Position numbers and translations under genes: made by a program
Assembly: GCF_030341905.1 (NCBI RefSeq)
Contig: NZ_JATAAF010000001.1
Span: forward strand, 310,001 to 374,000
From: Porticoccus sp. W117
GTDB taxonomy: Bacteria > Pseudomonadota > Gammaproteobacteria > Pseudomonadales > Porticoccaceae
Reading direction: 5' to 3'
DNA: 64,000 nucleotides
Notes under the pieces: generated by a model
What the model was told of the DNA's origin: nothing
The model's database searches: none
The model's input: the letters and a program-made list of their open reading frames with translations, nothing else
Part shown: piece after piece, positions 27,153-38,000 of the stretch
Numbering within the stretch: the stretch's first letter is position 1
How the letters are laid out: every line of letters starts with the position of its first letter

Positions 27153-28475
27153 CTACTTGGTGACATAAAAAGGAATATTGGCGTGTGCAACATGTCCCTT
27201 GTCGTCGTAGGCATAGGCGAATAACCGGTATGCACCCACTCGGCCAGGCGCGGTCAGTTTGACTGATTTACCATCTCCTTTGACCAAACCGGTAATCACC
27301 GGAGGAATGACTTCTTTGGCGCCGCCCGCCTCCGTTGCTTTACTCTCGAACATCAACTCCCAGCGATAGCGCAGTTTGTCCTTGTCTGGATCTTTCACAA
27401 GGAACCGTGCCGTTACCGTCTGATTTGGACTCAAAGCGATGTTGCTGTGGGCATTTCGACCTTTCAACAGCATGGTTTTTACGATCGGTGCCCGATTTTC
27501 CGGCCATTTGTCATTCCATATGTAGTGCATTACATCAACCGTTTCGGTGCTTTCGCCGGACTTCAGAAACATGCTGTACCAAGTGGGCGTGCGCTCCTGT
27601 TTCTGCCCCCAGAGAAACACGTAATTACCAAGCAATTGATTCGATACGGATTCCAGGGTTTTTGTGTAACCCTTCAAATAGTTATCGGCTTTTTCACTGC
27701 TGGTAAATTCCACCGGTGCCTTCCACAAAGTCTTGCCCACTTCCCAATGGCCAACAGCACCCCATTCCGTGACAAAAAACGGTTTTTTATAGTCGATTTC
27801 CTTGAGAAATTTTGGCAGCACGACTAATGAACCATACATTTGAAAGCTGACAAAATCCAACGCTGATGCTCGCTCTTCAATAAAAGCAAGAGCGCGTTTG
27901 TCAAAGCCTGCCAAGGTAGTCGTTGTGGGGTGGTTCGGGTCAACCTCCTTAATCATTTTGGCAATGTCGTTAATTGCATCAAAGACTTTCGGGTTGGTGA
28001 AGTCGTAATTCAGCTCGTTACCAATAATCCAGGTCAGCAGGGCAGGATGGTCTTTGTATTTGAGAACGTGTTTTTTGATTTCTTCGAACTGAGCCGCCAC
28101 CGCGGCTTCATCGCTGTAATCAAACCCCCAGTGTTCTGCACCCAGGGGTAAATTCAGAGAGACCGTCAAACCCAGCTTTTGGGCTTTGTCCAATAGCTCC
28201 TGCCCGGTTCTGCCTTTGCCATCAACAACAGACCAGGTGCGAAAGGAGTTGCCACCATGTTTGGCAAACGCGTCTATGTCACCATCATCTATTCCAGCGC
28301 CTTTAACGTGGTACGGCTGGCCGCCGCGAAGCAAACTGTAAACGCCATCGGTTTGCACCACTTCTACTTTAATCGCCTGGGATGCATTTTGTGTCGCTAA
28401 TACAGGCATACAAAACAACGCAACAAGCATTGCAGTTGATAAGCCAAAGATGAGTTTTTTACCTGCAGCAATCAT
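27153..28475 (-). CDS. Exported clan GH-A-like glycoside hydrolase of unclear family
   Basis: About 440 residues. A signal peptide (KKLIFGLSTAMLVALFCMPV, cleavage near LATQNA) sends it to the periplasm or outside. The catalytic part is a TIM barrel of the GH2/GH5-like clan GH-A. The probable acid/base is Glu154 in LTWIIGNELNYDF and the probable nucleophile is Glu237 in PFFVTEWGAVGHWE, which are the usual positions at strands 4 and 7. GGNSFRTWSV is the early barrel Arg motif. A C-terminal beta-sandwich of about 100 residues (VTARFLVKDPDKDKLRYRWE) looks like an Ig-like accessory domain. I chose ATG 28475 because GGAG is six bases upstream. It is sandwiched between two GH3 genes, so a beta-glucan or beta-glucoside substrate is likely. 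I cannot name the GH family. Confidence 0.72.
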   Translation of the reverse strand: MIAAGKKLIFGLSTAMLVALFCMPVLATQNASQAIKVEVVQTDGVYSLLRGGQPYHVKGAGIDDGDIDAFAKHGGNSFRTWSVVDGKGRTGQELLDKAQKLGLTVSLNLPLGAEHWGFDYSDEAAVAAQFEEIKKHVLKYKDHPALLTWIIGNELNYDFTNPKVFDAINDIAKMIKEVDPNHPTTTTLAGFDKRALAFIEERASALDFVSFQMYGSLVVLPKFLKEIDYKKPFFVTEWGAVGHWEVGKTLWKAPVEFTSSEKADNYLKGYTKTLESVSNQLLGNYVFLWGQKQERTPTWYSMFLKSGESTETVDVMHYIWNDKWPENRAPIVKTMLLKGRNAHSNIALSPNQTVTARFLVKDPDKDKLRYRWELMFESKATEAGGAKEVIPPVITGLVKGDGKSVKLTAPGRVGAYRLFAYAYDDKGHVAHANIPFYVTK

Positions 28476-28486
28476 AGCCAGCTCCA

Positions 28487-30727
28487 CTATTCATCATCGT
28501 AAATATCAAAATCAATCATCAATCGGGCATCTGAATCACCACCAACCCATGCCTGAAAACTTCCCGGTTCGGTGTTTAACTGCATGTCTCTGCCGTAAAA
28601 CGCCAGCTCATCGGTGTGCAGTGTAAAGGTGATGGTTTTTTGCTCTCCTGGCTGCAACAAGACCCGTTGAAATCCCTTTAACTCTTTTACCGGGCGAGTA
28701 ACGCTGCCCACCAGATCACGGATATACAGTTGTACAACTTCCTCACCGGCACAGTGCCCGGTGTTTTTAATATCCGCCACAATCTCAACCTGGCCTCCCA
28801 GGGCCACCTGTTGCCTGGCCATGCGGATGCCTGAGTATTCGAAGCAGGTATAGGACAGCCCATAGCCAAAAGGAAACAGTGGCCGGTAGTTCACATCCAG
28901 ATGGAACGACGCCATACCCAGAGAGGTTTGTTCCGGGCGCTCTGGAATATCTGCCATGGACAGACAGTTCACATCCGACACCGGGCGACCGGTATTTTTG
29001 TGGGCGTAGTAAATGGGAATCTGACCAACCGCACGTGGGAAGGTAACCGGCAACTTCCCGGAAGGCGCCTGAAAACCAAACAGCAAATCCGCAATAGCCG
29101 GGCCGCCCATAGTGCCTGGGTGCCAGGCATAGAGAATGCTATCGGCTTTATCGAGAATATTTTCAATGGTCAGCGGCCGACCGGCCATAACAACAACAAT
29201 CAGAGGCTTGCCTTCTTTCGCCAACGCATCGATCAGTGCCACCTGTTGGCCAGGCAAATCAATACTGGCCCGCGAGTGTGCCTCGCCGGACATAAAGGAT
29301 TCTTCACCCACGACAACGACAGTGGCATCACACTGGGCTGCCAATTCCAGTGCTTCTGAAAACTGCTCACAGGATTCAGAGCGGGTTGTCTGCAGGCCCT
29401 TGCAGTAACGTACATCCAGCTTATCGCCAACCAGGCGCTCAATGGCCGCTTTGCAAGTGACACTGTGGTGAGGATCACCATCAAATACCCAAGTGCCCAA
29501 CTGCTCATAATCATCGTCCGCCAATGGCCCGATCACGGCAATGGAGCTCATCTGATCGGCATTCAATGGCAGCACCTGGTTGTCATTCTTTAGCAGCACG
29601 CAGCTTTTTGCCGCTGATTGCTGCGCCACTTCAAGGTGATCCACATTGACCAAAGCGGGGTAATCCGCCGCTGAGGTATAGGGGTTATCAAACAACCCCA
29701 GGTCGAATTTAAGGGTGAGTATTCTGGCCACCATGCGATCGATCTGCGGAAGGTCGACACGGCCTTCATCCACCAACTGCTGTAAGTGGTGCTTGTAAGA
29801 CCTGCTGGCCATTTCCATATCGACACCGGCGTTAACCGCTTCGCAGGCAGACTCTTTGTCGTTGTGAGTAAAGCCGTGCACGCTGAGTTCAATCACGGAA
29901 TCCCAGTCACTGACAAGCAGCCCACGGTAATCCCACTCTTTTCTCAGTACGTCATCCAGCAACCAGCTGTTGCCGGTAGCTGGCACACCATTGAGATCAC
30001 AGAATGCGGTCATAAAAGACGCCACCCCGGAATCTGCCAATTTTTTGAATGGACGCAGGTACACATTGCGCAACTCATTTTCAGGTACGTTTACGGTGTT
30101 GTAGTCTTTGCCCGCCTCCGCCGCACCGTAAGCGGCAAAGTGTTTGGCACAGGCAGCGATGGCGCCCTTTTCAGACAACTTATCTCCCTGAAAACCATCC
30201 ACCATGGCAGCGCCCAGGGTCGCGCACAAATAGGGATCTTCCCCCAAAGACTCGGCAACACGCCCCCAACGGGGGTCGCGGCTAATGTCGATCATTGGTG
30301 CAAATGTCCAATTAACTCCACAGGAAGCGGCTTCCTGCGCACTGATACGGCAGGTTTGTTTTATCAGTTGTGGATCCCAGCTCGCTGCAAGCCCCAGCGG
30401 AATGGGGAATACTGTTTTGAAGCCGTGAATCACATCGCGGCCAATCAACAGAGGAATCCCCAGGCGGGTTTCCTCAATGCTGATGCGCTGCAATTCATTG
30501 ACAACATCAACATTCACTTCATTCAGTACAGAACCAACACGACCATGGCGGATATCATCTGCAAGGTGGTCAGGGATATGGCCACAGCCCGCTTGCAACT
30601 GGCTCATCTGACCAATTTTTTCATCCAGGTTCATTCTCTGAATCAGCTCAGAGACTTTTTCCTCTGTGGATTGCGGAATGCCAAACTCCCGGTCGTTTTG
30701 AATCGCCACGCTATTACTGCATAACAT
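28487..30727 (-). CDS. bglX: GH3 beta-glucosidase (BglX-type, with FnIII-like C-terminal domain)
   Basis: A 746-residue GH3 enzyme that removes glucose from the non-reducing ends of beta-glucosides. It has ELIQRMNLDEKIGQMSQLQA, FAPMIDISRDPRWGRVAESL, KHFAAYGAAEAGKDYNTVN and the nucleophile motif GLLVSDWDSVIEL. The alpha/beta sandwich ends near YGLSYTCFEYS, and an FnIII-like domain occupies the last 120 residues (VEIVADIKNTGHCAGEEVVQ, GFQRVLLQPGEQKTITF). Unlike many BglX proteins it has no signal peptide, so cytoplasmic action on oligosaccharides brought in by the GPH or sugar-porter transporters is expected. It is the first gene of the leftward trio and is separated by 11 bases from the start of the next gene. 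Confidence 0.93.
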   Translation of the reverse strand: MLCSNSVAIQNDREFGIPQSTEEKVSELIQRMNLDEKIGQMSQLQAGCGHIPDHLADDIRHGRVGSVLNEVNVDVVNELQRISIEETRLGIPLLIGRDVIHGFKTVFPIPLGLAASWDPQLIKQTCRISAQEAASCGVNWTFAPMIDISRDPRWGRVAESLGEDPYLCATLGAAMVDGFQGDKLSEKGAIAACAKHFAAYGAAEAGKDYNTVNVPENELRNVYLRPFKKLADSGVASFMTAFCDLNGVPATGNSWLLDDVLRKEWDYRGLLVSDWDSVIELSVHGFTHNDKESACEAVNAGVDMEMASRSYKHHLQQLVDEGRVDLPQIDRMVARILTLKFDLGLFDNPYTSAADYPALVNVDHLEVAQQSAAKSCVLLKNDNQVLPLNADQMSSIAVIGPLADDDYEQLGTWVFDGDPHHSVTCKAAIERLVGDKLDVRYCKGLQTTRSESCEQFSEALELAAQCDATVVVVGEESFMSGEAHSRASIDLPGQQVALIDALAKEGKPLIVVVMAGRPLTIENILDKADSILYAWHPGTMGGPAIADLLFGFQAPSGKLPVTFPRAVGQIPIYYAHKNTGRPVSDVNCLSMADIPERPEQTSLGMASFHLDVNYRPLFPFGYGLSYTCFEYSGIRMARQQVALGGQVEIVADIKNTGHCAGEEVVQLYIRDLVGSVTRPVKELKGFQRVLLQPGEQKTITFTLHTDELAFYGRDMQLNTEPGSFQAWVGGDSDARLMIDFDIYDDE

Positions 30728-30800
30728 ATTTTTATCGTCTCTTTTTATATCTGCGTTGCAGGGTCAGGTTCGGCCAATCAGTTTTTGACCTGTTGTCTTT

Positions 30801-31067
30801 AGGGCACTTCTAATAATTGCTTGCGGCCTCTGGCTTTCAGGCTGGTTCGCCATCAAGGCGCGGCTTCGCAGGCATGCTGATTGCCTGTCAAGAAGGCGCA
30901 ACACCGAGGGCGGAGCAGCCTGAAAGCCCCGAAGGGCGCGGCCTGACAAGCGTTATCGCCGTGTTGGCTCGCTTGCCAAGGACAACCAGCCTTGCCCTGC
31001 GCGGGCCGCCTTGCGATAACGCTTGTCAGATTGCGCAGAGGCCATAATCAATTTTTAGAAGTGCCCT
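30801..31067. mobile_element. 267-bp MITE-like element with 19-bp terminal inverted repeats
   Basis: The left end AGGGCACTTCTAATAATTG and the inverted right end AGGGCACTTCTAAAAATTG differ at one base. Inside are further exact inverted repeats: 12 bp GGCTTTCAGGCT (30832-30843 with 30917-30928) and a 17-bp arm pair CTGACAAGCGTTATCGC (30943-30959 with 31013-31029). No transposase is encoded; the short open frame inside does not resemble a protein. I see no clear target-site duplication (left flank GTCTTT, right flank TGAGTT). It lies in the 639-base gap between the BglX-like gene and the GPH transporter, whose remaining 260 bases upstream of the transporter show no clear motif. Confidence 0.75.
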
Positions 31068-31366
31068 TGAGTTACAGAGATTGTCACAGTAAAAATTAAA
31101 GTTTCGGTGGCTTATAGACAATACAAACGGGACAGGCTGGTTCGGAGATGAGATAACTCGGACAAACGCATCGCTGCAATCGGAGTTTTGTAGGCAAATA
31201 GCGTAGAAGGCTGTTTTTTCGACTATAAATCAAATATCCCGGCAACCATAAGCCAGTGGCAGCCAACTTGTCTCGCGACAGGTGCCATTCAACGCATATT
31301 CATGTGCTTGCAGAGTGATCCCGGCTAGTCTTGGATCGAAATCATAACAACAGAACATTCTGGCCC

Positions 31367-32815
31367 ATGGCACAGGAACATTACCAAACCGCTCCCCAAG
31401 ACCGCATTCCGCTTGTTAAAAAGCTGATATACGGCACCGGTGCCTTTGTTAATAATCTGCTGGCTGCCGCTATTGGCGGGATGACAATTGTGCTGAATTT
31501 AGGGTTGGGTATGAACCCGGCACTGGTTGGTCTTTTGGGTGCCCTGCCACGACTCACCGATGCCATCACCGACCCACTGATGGGTTATATCTCAGACAAT
31601 ACAAAATCAAAGTGGGGGCGCAGGCGGCCCTATATTTTTTGGGGTGCCATTGCTGCCGGTTTTATTTTTGCCCTGCTGTGGCAGCTGCCTGAAGGGCAAA
31701 GTGAATCTTACTATTTCTGGTTTTTTCTCACCGGGTCTTTCATCTTCTACCTGGCCTATACGGTTTTCGCTACTCCTTGGGTAGCTCTTGGCTACGAGTT
31801 GACACCGGACTATCACGAAAGAACCCGATTGATGGCGGTACAAAACTTTATGGGGCAAATGGCTTATTTAATTGCCCCCTGGTTTCTGTTTTTTATGCAG
31901 CTGGAGTGGTTTGGCGGCATGGTCAACGGGGCCGGCTGGCTAGCCATTATTATCGCGGCTTTCACCATTTTTGTTGGCGTGTTGCCGGCAATCTTTTTGA
32001 AAGAAGTTCACAGAAAACGTCCACCGCCACAACGTACAGAAACTGGCGACAACAACAAAAGTCAATTTGAAGAGTTTCCAACAGGTATAAAAGGATTTTT
32101 TGCGGGCTTTGTCGCCACCATAAAATTTAAACCGTTTCTCTATCTATGCGCTGCTACCTTCCTGGTTTTTAATGGTTTTATGCTGGTTTCATCTTTCCAG
32201 TTTTATGTGATTATTTATTACGTTTTTGGTGGCGACCAAGAGTTGGGGGCACAGTACGCAGGCTGGGCCGGTACGCTATCGGCAATTGCTACATTTTGCG
32301 TTATTTTTATTGTCAGCTGGATGTCGTCCAAAATCGGCAAACGAAATACGTTCTATGTGGCTATCGGTATTTCAGTGGTCGGCTATGGCCTGAAATGGCT
32401 GTGTTACTCACCCGCCACACCATGGTTATTATTGCTACCAACACCACTGATGGCATTTGGCCTCGGCGGGTTATTTACATTAATGGGTTCCATGATCGCC
32501 GATGTCTGCGACATGGATGAACTGGAAACCAAACAACGCCGTGAAGGCATGTTTGGCTCCATTTACTGGTGGGTAGTGAAGCTGGGCATGGCTGCAGCCA
32601 TCGCCATCGGCGGCTTTTTGCTCAATGCCACCGGCTTTGATGTGGCCCTTGAAGGCAACCAAAGCGAACAAACTATTTTCCTGATGCGGTTGTTCGATGT
32701 ACTGATCCCCATGTTCGCCTCACTGCTGGCGATCTGGGCCGTCAGTCGCTACCCAATTACCGAGCAAAAAGCTCACGAAATACGCCTGCAGTTAGAGGCA
32801 AGTCGCTCCGGCTGA
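31367..32815 (+). CDS. GPH-family (glycoside-pentoside-hexuronide) sugar:cation symporter
   Basis: About 482 residues with 12 membrane segments, belonging to the GPH family of Na+ or H+ coupled sugar symporters (MelB/XynB-like branch of MFS). Typical parts are LIYGTGAFVNNLLAAAIGGM at the N-terminus, LPRLTDAITDPLMGYISDNT with the conserved Asp of the cation site, and KSKWGRRRPYIFWGAIAAG. A charged central loop (HRKRPPPQRTETGDNN) separates the halves. It is divergent from the GH3-GH-GH3 trio, so import of oligosaccharides for the cytoplasmic GH3 enzymes is likely. The start is uncertain: ATG 31367 (MAQEHYQTAP) has no clear ribosome-binding site; a TTG at 31331 is the alternative. Confidence 0.85.
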   Translation: MAQEHYQTAPQDRIPLVKKLIYGTGAFVNNLLAAAIGGMTIVLNLGLGMNPALVGLLGALPRLTDAITDPLMGYISDNTKSKWGRRRPYIFWGAIAAGFIFALLWQLPEGQSESYYFWFFLTGSFIFYLAYTVFATPWVALGYELTPDYHERTRLMAVQNFMGQMAYLIAPWFLFFMQLEWFGGMVNGAGWLAIIIAAFTIFVGVLPAIFLKEVHRKRPPPQRTETGDNNKSQFEEFPTGIKGFFAGFVATIKFKPFLYLCAATFLVFNGFMLVSSFQFYVIIYYVFGGDQELGAQYAGWAGTLSAIATFCVIFIVSWMSSKIGKRNTFYVAIGISVVGYGLKWLCYSPATPWLLLLPTPLMAFGLGGLFTLMGSMIADVCDMDELETKQRREGMFGSIYWWVVKLGMAAAIAIGGFLLNATGFDVALEGNQSEQTIFLMRLFDVLIPMFASLLAIWAVSRYPITEQKAHEIRLQLEASRSG

Positions 32816-32890
32816 TAGTCCTATTTCATAGGATTAATGGCAATTACCACCAGAACGACGCCTGGTAACCAAGGGGGAAATACGACGGTT

Positions 32891-33217
32891 TCAGCGAATA
32901 ATGGTAACCGCCAAACTGGTAGCTCGCTCTATGAGTGCAGTCGGAGCCTTTTCAACGAACTCAACACCCCGGCTGTCCACATCCAGCGAGCGCAGTTGGT
33001 GAATTAAAACCACTCCCTGAGAATTTGTTCCCTCAAGCTCAACTTCCAGTGCCATTCCTCGCTTGGTGCTGGTGATAGGAGCGACAATGGCAAACCCCGT
33101 ATGCTCATTGAACATCTGGCGAGAAATCACTAGCGCCGGGCGACGCTTCATAATTTCATTTCCAGCACTGGGGTCAAAACTCAAAGTAACGATGTCTCCT
33201 TTCTCTGGTACGTACAT
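32891..33217 (-). CDS. MazF/PemK-family endoribonuclease toxin
   Basis: A 108-residue protein with the MazF/CcdB-like fold signatures: VPEKGDIVTLSFDPSAGNEI, KRRPALVISRQMFNEHTGF, VAPITSTKRG and QGVVLIHQLRSLD. MazF-type toxins cut mRNA at short motifs and stop growth when the unstable antitoxin decays. The start codon overlaps the last base of the antitoxin gene, the usual coupled order antitoxin then toxin. It stands alone between the GPH transporter and gltD, so the pair was probably acquired as a unit. Confidence 0.9.
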   Translation of the reverse strand: MYVPEKGDIVTLSFDPSAGNEIMKRRPALVISRQMFNEHTGFAIVAPITSTKRGMALEVELEGTNSQGVVLIHQLRSLDVDSRGVEFVEKAPTALIERATSLAVTIIR

Positions 33218-33471
33218 TAGATTTCCTTATCTGTATGGATGGCGTCAATCCACTCCCGATCTTCATCAGTAACCTGAAAGCACTCTCTGGGGCTATTAGC
33301 CAGCAGTTCTTCCAAAGATTGTTCATCTTCAATAGGCGTCAAAACAATCCGGTTATCAACAATGGATAAATCCAGTTTTGAGCCTACCTGTAATCCCAGT
33401 GTTTTGACGATAGCCTTGGGAATGCTGACGATGTTCGCTCCACCTGATTGGCGTACAGCAACGGCTGTCAT
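33217..33471 (-). CDS. MazE-type (AbrB/SpoVT-fold) antitoxin
   Basis: An 84-residue protein. The N-terminal half is the swapped-hairpin AbrB DNA-binding domain (VRQSGGANIVSIPKAIVKTL, LQVGSKLDLSIVDNRIVLTP). The acidic C-terminal tail (EDEQSLEELLANSPRECFQV) should wrap and inhibit the toxin. Such antitoxins repress their own promoter; the 116-base gap upstream to gltD should hold it, but no operator is obvious. It overlaps the toxin gene by one base. Confidence 0.88.
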   Translation of the reverse strand: MTAVAVRQSGGANIVSIPKAIVKTLGLQVGSKLDLSIVDNRIVLTPIEDEQSLEELLANSPRECFQVTDEDREWIDAIHTDKEI

Positions 33472-33557
33472 GGCACTGTCTCCTGATTAAAATGTTTTAC
33501 GATTGTATAACCGAGCAAAAAGTTATACAAGAGTAAAACAAAGGGCTGGGAGCTAAG

Positions 33558-35036
<1,479 letters not shown>

Positions 35037-38000
35037 TTATTCCCCCCGCTTCTGGTAGCTGGACAAAAGGCCTTCCAGATTGGCCGCCTTGGGCTTCACC
35101 AACCAGAACTTGGAACGGTAATCCTCAAAGTTGTCGACGATTTCCCGCGCGTAGGCACTGTCGGTTTCGTCCACCTGCTCTCGTATTAACTGTTTGAGCA
35201 AGGTTCGATAAGCCTGAGCACCTTCGTTGGAGATGCGATTGATATCCACAGAATCCATATTGATGCGATCCATCATGGTGCGCTCCATATCCAGCACAAA
35301 GGCAAAGCCACCGGTCATACCGGCACCGAAGTTGTGGCCCACTTTGCCCAGTACCACCACAATGCCGCCAGTCATGTATTCACAGCAATGATCCCCTGCC
35401 CCTTCAATCACCGCCACGGTGCCAGAGTTGCGCACCCCAAAGCGTTCACCGGCGGTACCGGAGGCATACAGGCGGCCGCCGGTAGAGCCGTACAGGCAGG
35501 TGTTGCCCATAATGGGCGCCAGTTGCGTGGAGAACTGGCTGCCATCCGCCGGGCGCAACACGATCTTGCCGCCAGCCATGCCTTTGCCCACGTAATCGTT
35601 TGCATCGCCTTTCAGGTAAATTTCCAGCCCCGGTGCGTTCCACACCCCCAGGGAGAGGCCCGCCACGCCGTCGAGGTGGAGTTTCAGCGGGTTTGGCAAT
35701 CCTTCGGCGCCGAAGGTACGGGCGATTTCTCCGGACAAACGCGCGCCAATGGAGCGGTCGCAATTGCTCACCGGATAGTGGAATTCGCCGCCCTCGCCAC
35801 TGTGGATGGCTTGCTGGGTGTCTTTGAGAATGCGCTCTGCCAGTTCCGCCTTGTCAAACGGCTGGTTGCGTTCCAGCATGCAGAACCGGGGCTTGCCTTC
35901 CAGCAGGTCATCGGTATGGACGATGGGCGCTAACTGCAAGTGACGTTGTTTGTCGGTGTCGCCGGGCAATATATCCAATAGATCAACGCGGCCAATCAAC
36001 TCTTTCAGGCTACTGACCCCCAGAGACGCCATAATCTGCCGCGCTTCTTCCGCCACGCCGAGGAAGAAGTTCATCACCATCTCCACGGTGCCTTCGAAGT
36101 GTTTGTCGCGCAGTTGTTGATCCTGAGTGGCAACACCAGTGGCGCAGTTGTTGAGGTGGCAAATACGCAGGTATTTACAGCCCAACGCCACCATGGGCGC
36201 GGTACCAAAGCCAAAGCTCTCGGCGCCAAGAATGGCGGCTTTCACCACATCCAGGCCGGTTTTCAGGCCACCGTCGGTTTGCAGCCGCACCTTGTCCCGC
36301 AGGTTGTTCACCTGCAAGGTCTGGTGGGCTTCTGCCAAGCCCAGTTCCCAGGGGGAACCGGCGTAGCGAATGGAGGTAATCGGGCTGGCGCCAGTGCCAC
36401 CGTCGTGGCCGGAGATGGTGATCAAGTCCGCGTAGGTTTTTGCCACGCCGGCGGCGATGGTGCCCACACCGGGGCGGGACACCAGTTTTACCGATACCAG
36501 GGCTTTCGGGTTGACCTGTTTGAGGTCGAAGATCAGCTGGGCCAAATCCTCAATGGAATAAATATCGTGGTGCGGCGGCGGCGAGATCAGGGTCACGCCG
36601 GGTACCGAGAAGCGCAACCGGGCAATCAGGTCGTTGACCTTGTGGCCGGGCAGCTGGCCGCCCTCACCGGGCTTGGCGCCCTGGGCGATTTTGATTTGCA
36701 GTACGTCCGCATTCACCAGGTAGTGCGGCGTTACCCCAAAGCGGCCAGAGGCAATCTGCTTGATGCGGGACATTTTTTCGGTGTTGAAGCGCACCGGGTC
36801 TTCGCCACCCTCCCCGGAGTTGGAGCGCCCGCCCAAGCGGTTCATGGCCACCGCCAGGGCTTCGTGGGCTTCTGGGGACAAGGCCCCCAGGGACATGGCA
36901 GCGGAGTCGAAACAGCGAACAATGTCTGTTACCGGCTCAACTTCATCCAGCGCAATGGCCTGTTGATTCGGGTTCAGCTGCAGCATGTCCCGCAGTGCCA
37001 GCGTCGGCCGGTTGTTGATCAATGCGGCGTAGGGCTGCCAGTGTTCCTGGCCACCGTTGCGTACAGCGTTTTGCAGGGCTTTCACCACGTCCGGATCAAA
37101 GGCGTGTTGCTCCTGGCCGTAGACAAATTTGTGCAGGCCGCCGGGCTCCAGGGTGCGGGTAATCTGCCAGGCACGGGTGGCGTGCACTTTCTGGTCCGCT
37201 TCCAGATCCGCAAAGGTGGCGCCCTCAATGCGGCTGGTGGTTTGCGGGAAGCAACGCTCGGTGATTTCTTTGGACAGGCCAATCACTTCAAACAGCTGGG
37301 CACCGCGATAGGACGCCAGGGTGGAAATGCCCATCTTGGAGATAATCTTCAATAGCCCGTGATTAATGCCCCGTCGATATTGTTTAAAGGCCTTATTGAC
37401 GCTGCAAGATAGTTCGTTGCTGCAGCTGAGGTCGTACAGAGTGTGGTAACTCAGGTACGGGTACACCAGCGAGGCACCAACGCCGATGAGGGTGGCAATC
37501 TGGTGGGCGTCCCTGGCCTGACCGGTACTGGCAACAATATTGGAGTCGCAGCGCAGGCCGGTGTTGATCAGGTGATTGTGTACCGCACCCACCGCCAGCA
37601 GGATATGAATGGGCTGGCAACCAGCGCGGATACTGTGGTCGGAAAGGATACAGACCAGTATGCCCTCGCGGACTTTTTGTTCCACGTCCTCGCAGAGTTG
37701 TTTCAGGGCCGCTTCCAGGTTTATCTCCGTCGGGTCGTAGTTGAGATCAAACTTGTGGGCAAGAAACTCCGGGTGTTCGTTGTGTTTGAGGGCGTAGTAT
37801 TTGCGCGGCGACAACAGCGGGCTGTTGAGGTTAATGCGCACCCCGTGGCGAGGGGTTTCCTCAAACAGGTTGTGTTCGCGACCGGCCACGGTACCCAGTG
37901 ACATCACCGTCACTTCACGGAGCGAATCGATGGGCGGGTTGGTGACCTGGGCAAATTGTTGGCGGAAGTAATCAAACAGGTTGCGCTGCTTGCGAGACAG

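Noticed and set aside
30817-31047. 76-codon frame inside the MITE-like element
   Set aside because: The composition follows the inverted repeats of the element, and no protein feature or ribosome-binding site is evident.
36099-37355. 418-codon open frame antisense to gltB
   Set aside because: It lies fully inside gltB, which has all family motifs, and its translation shows no domain.
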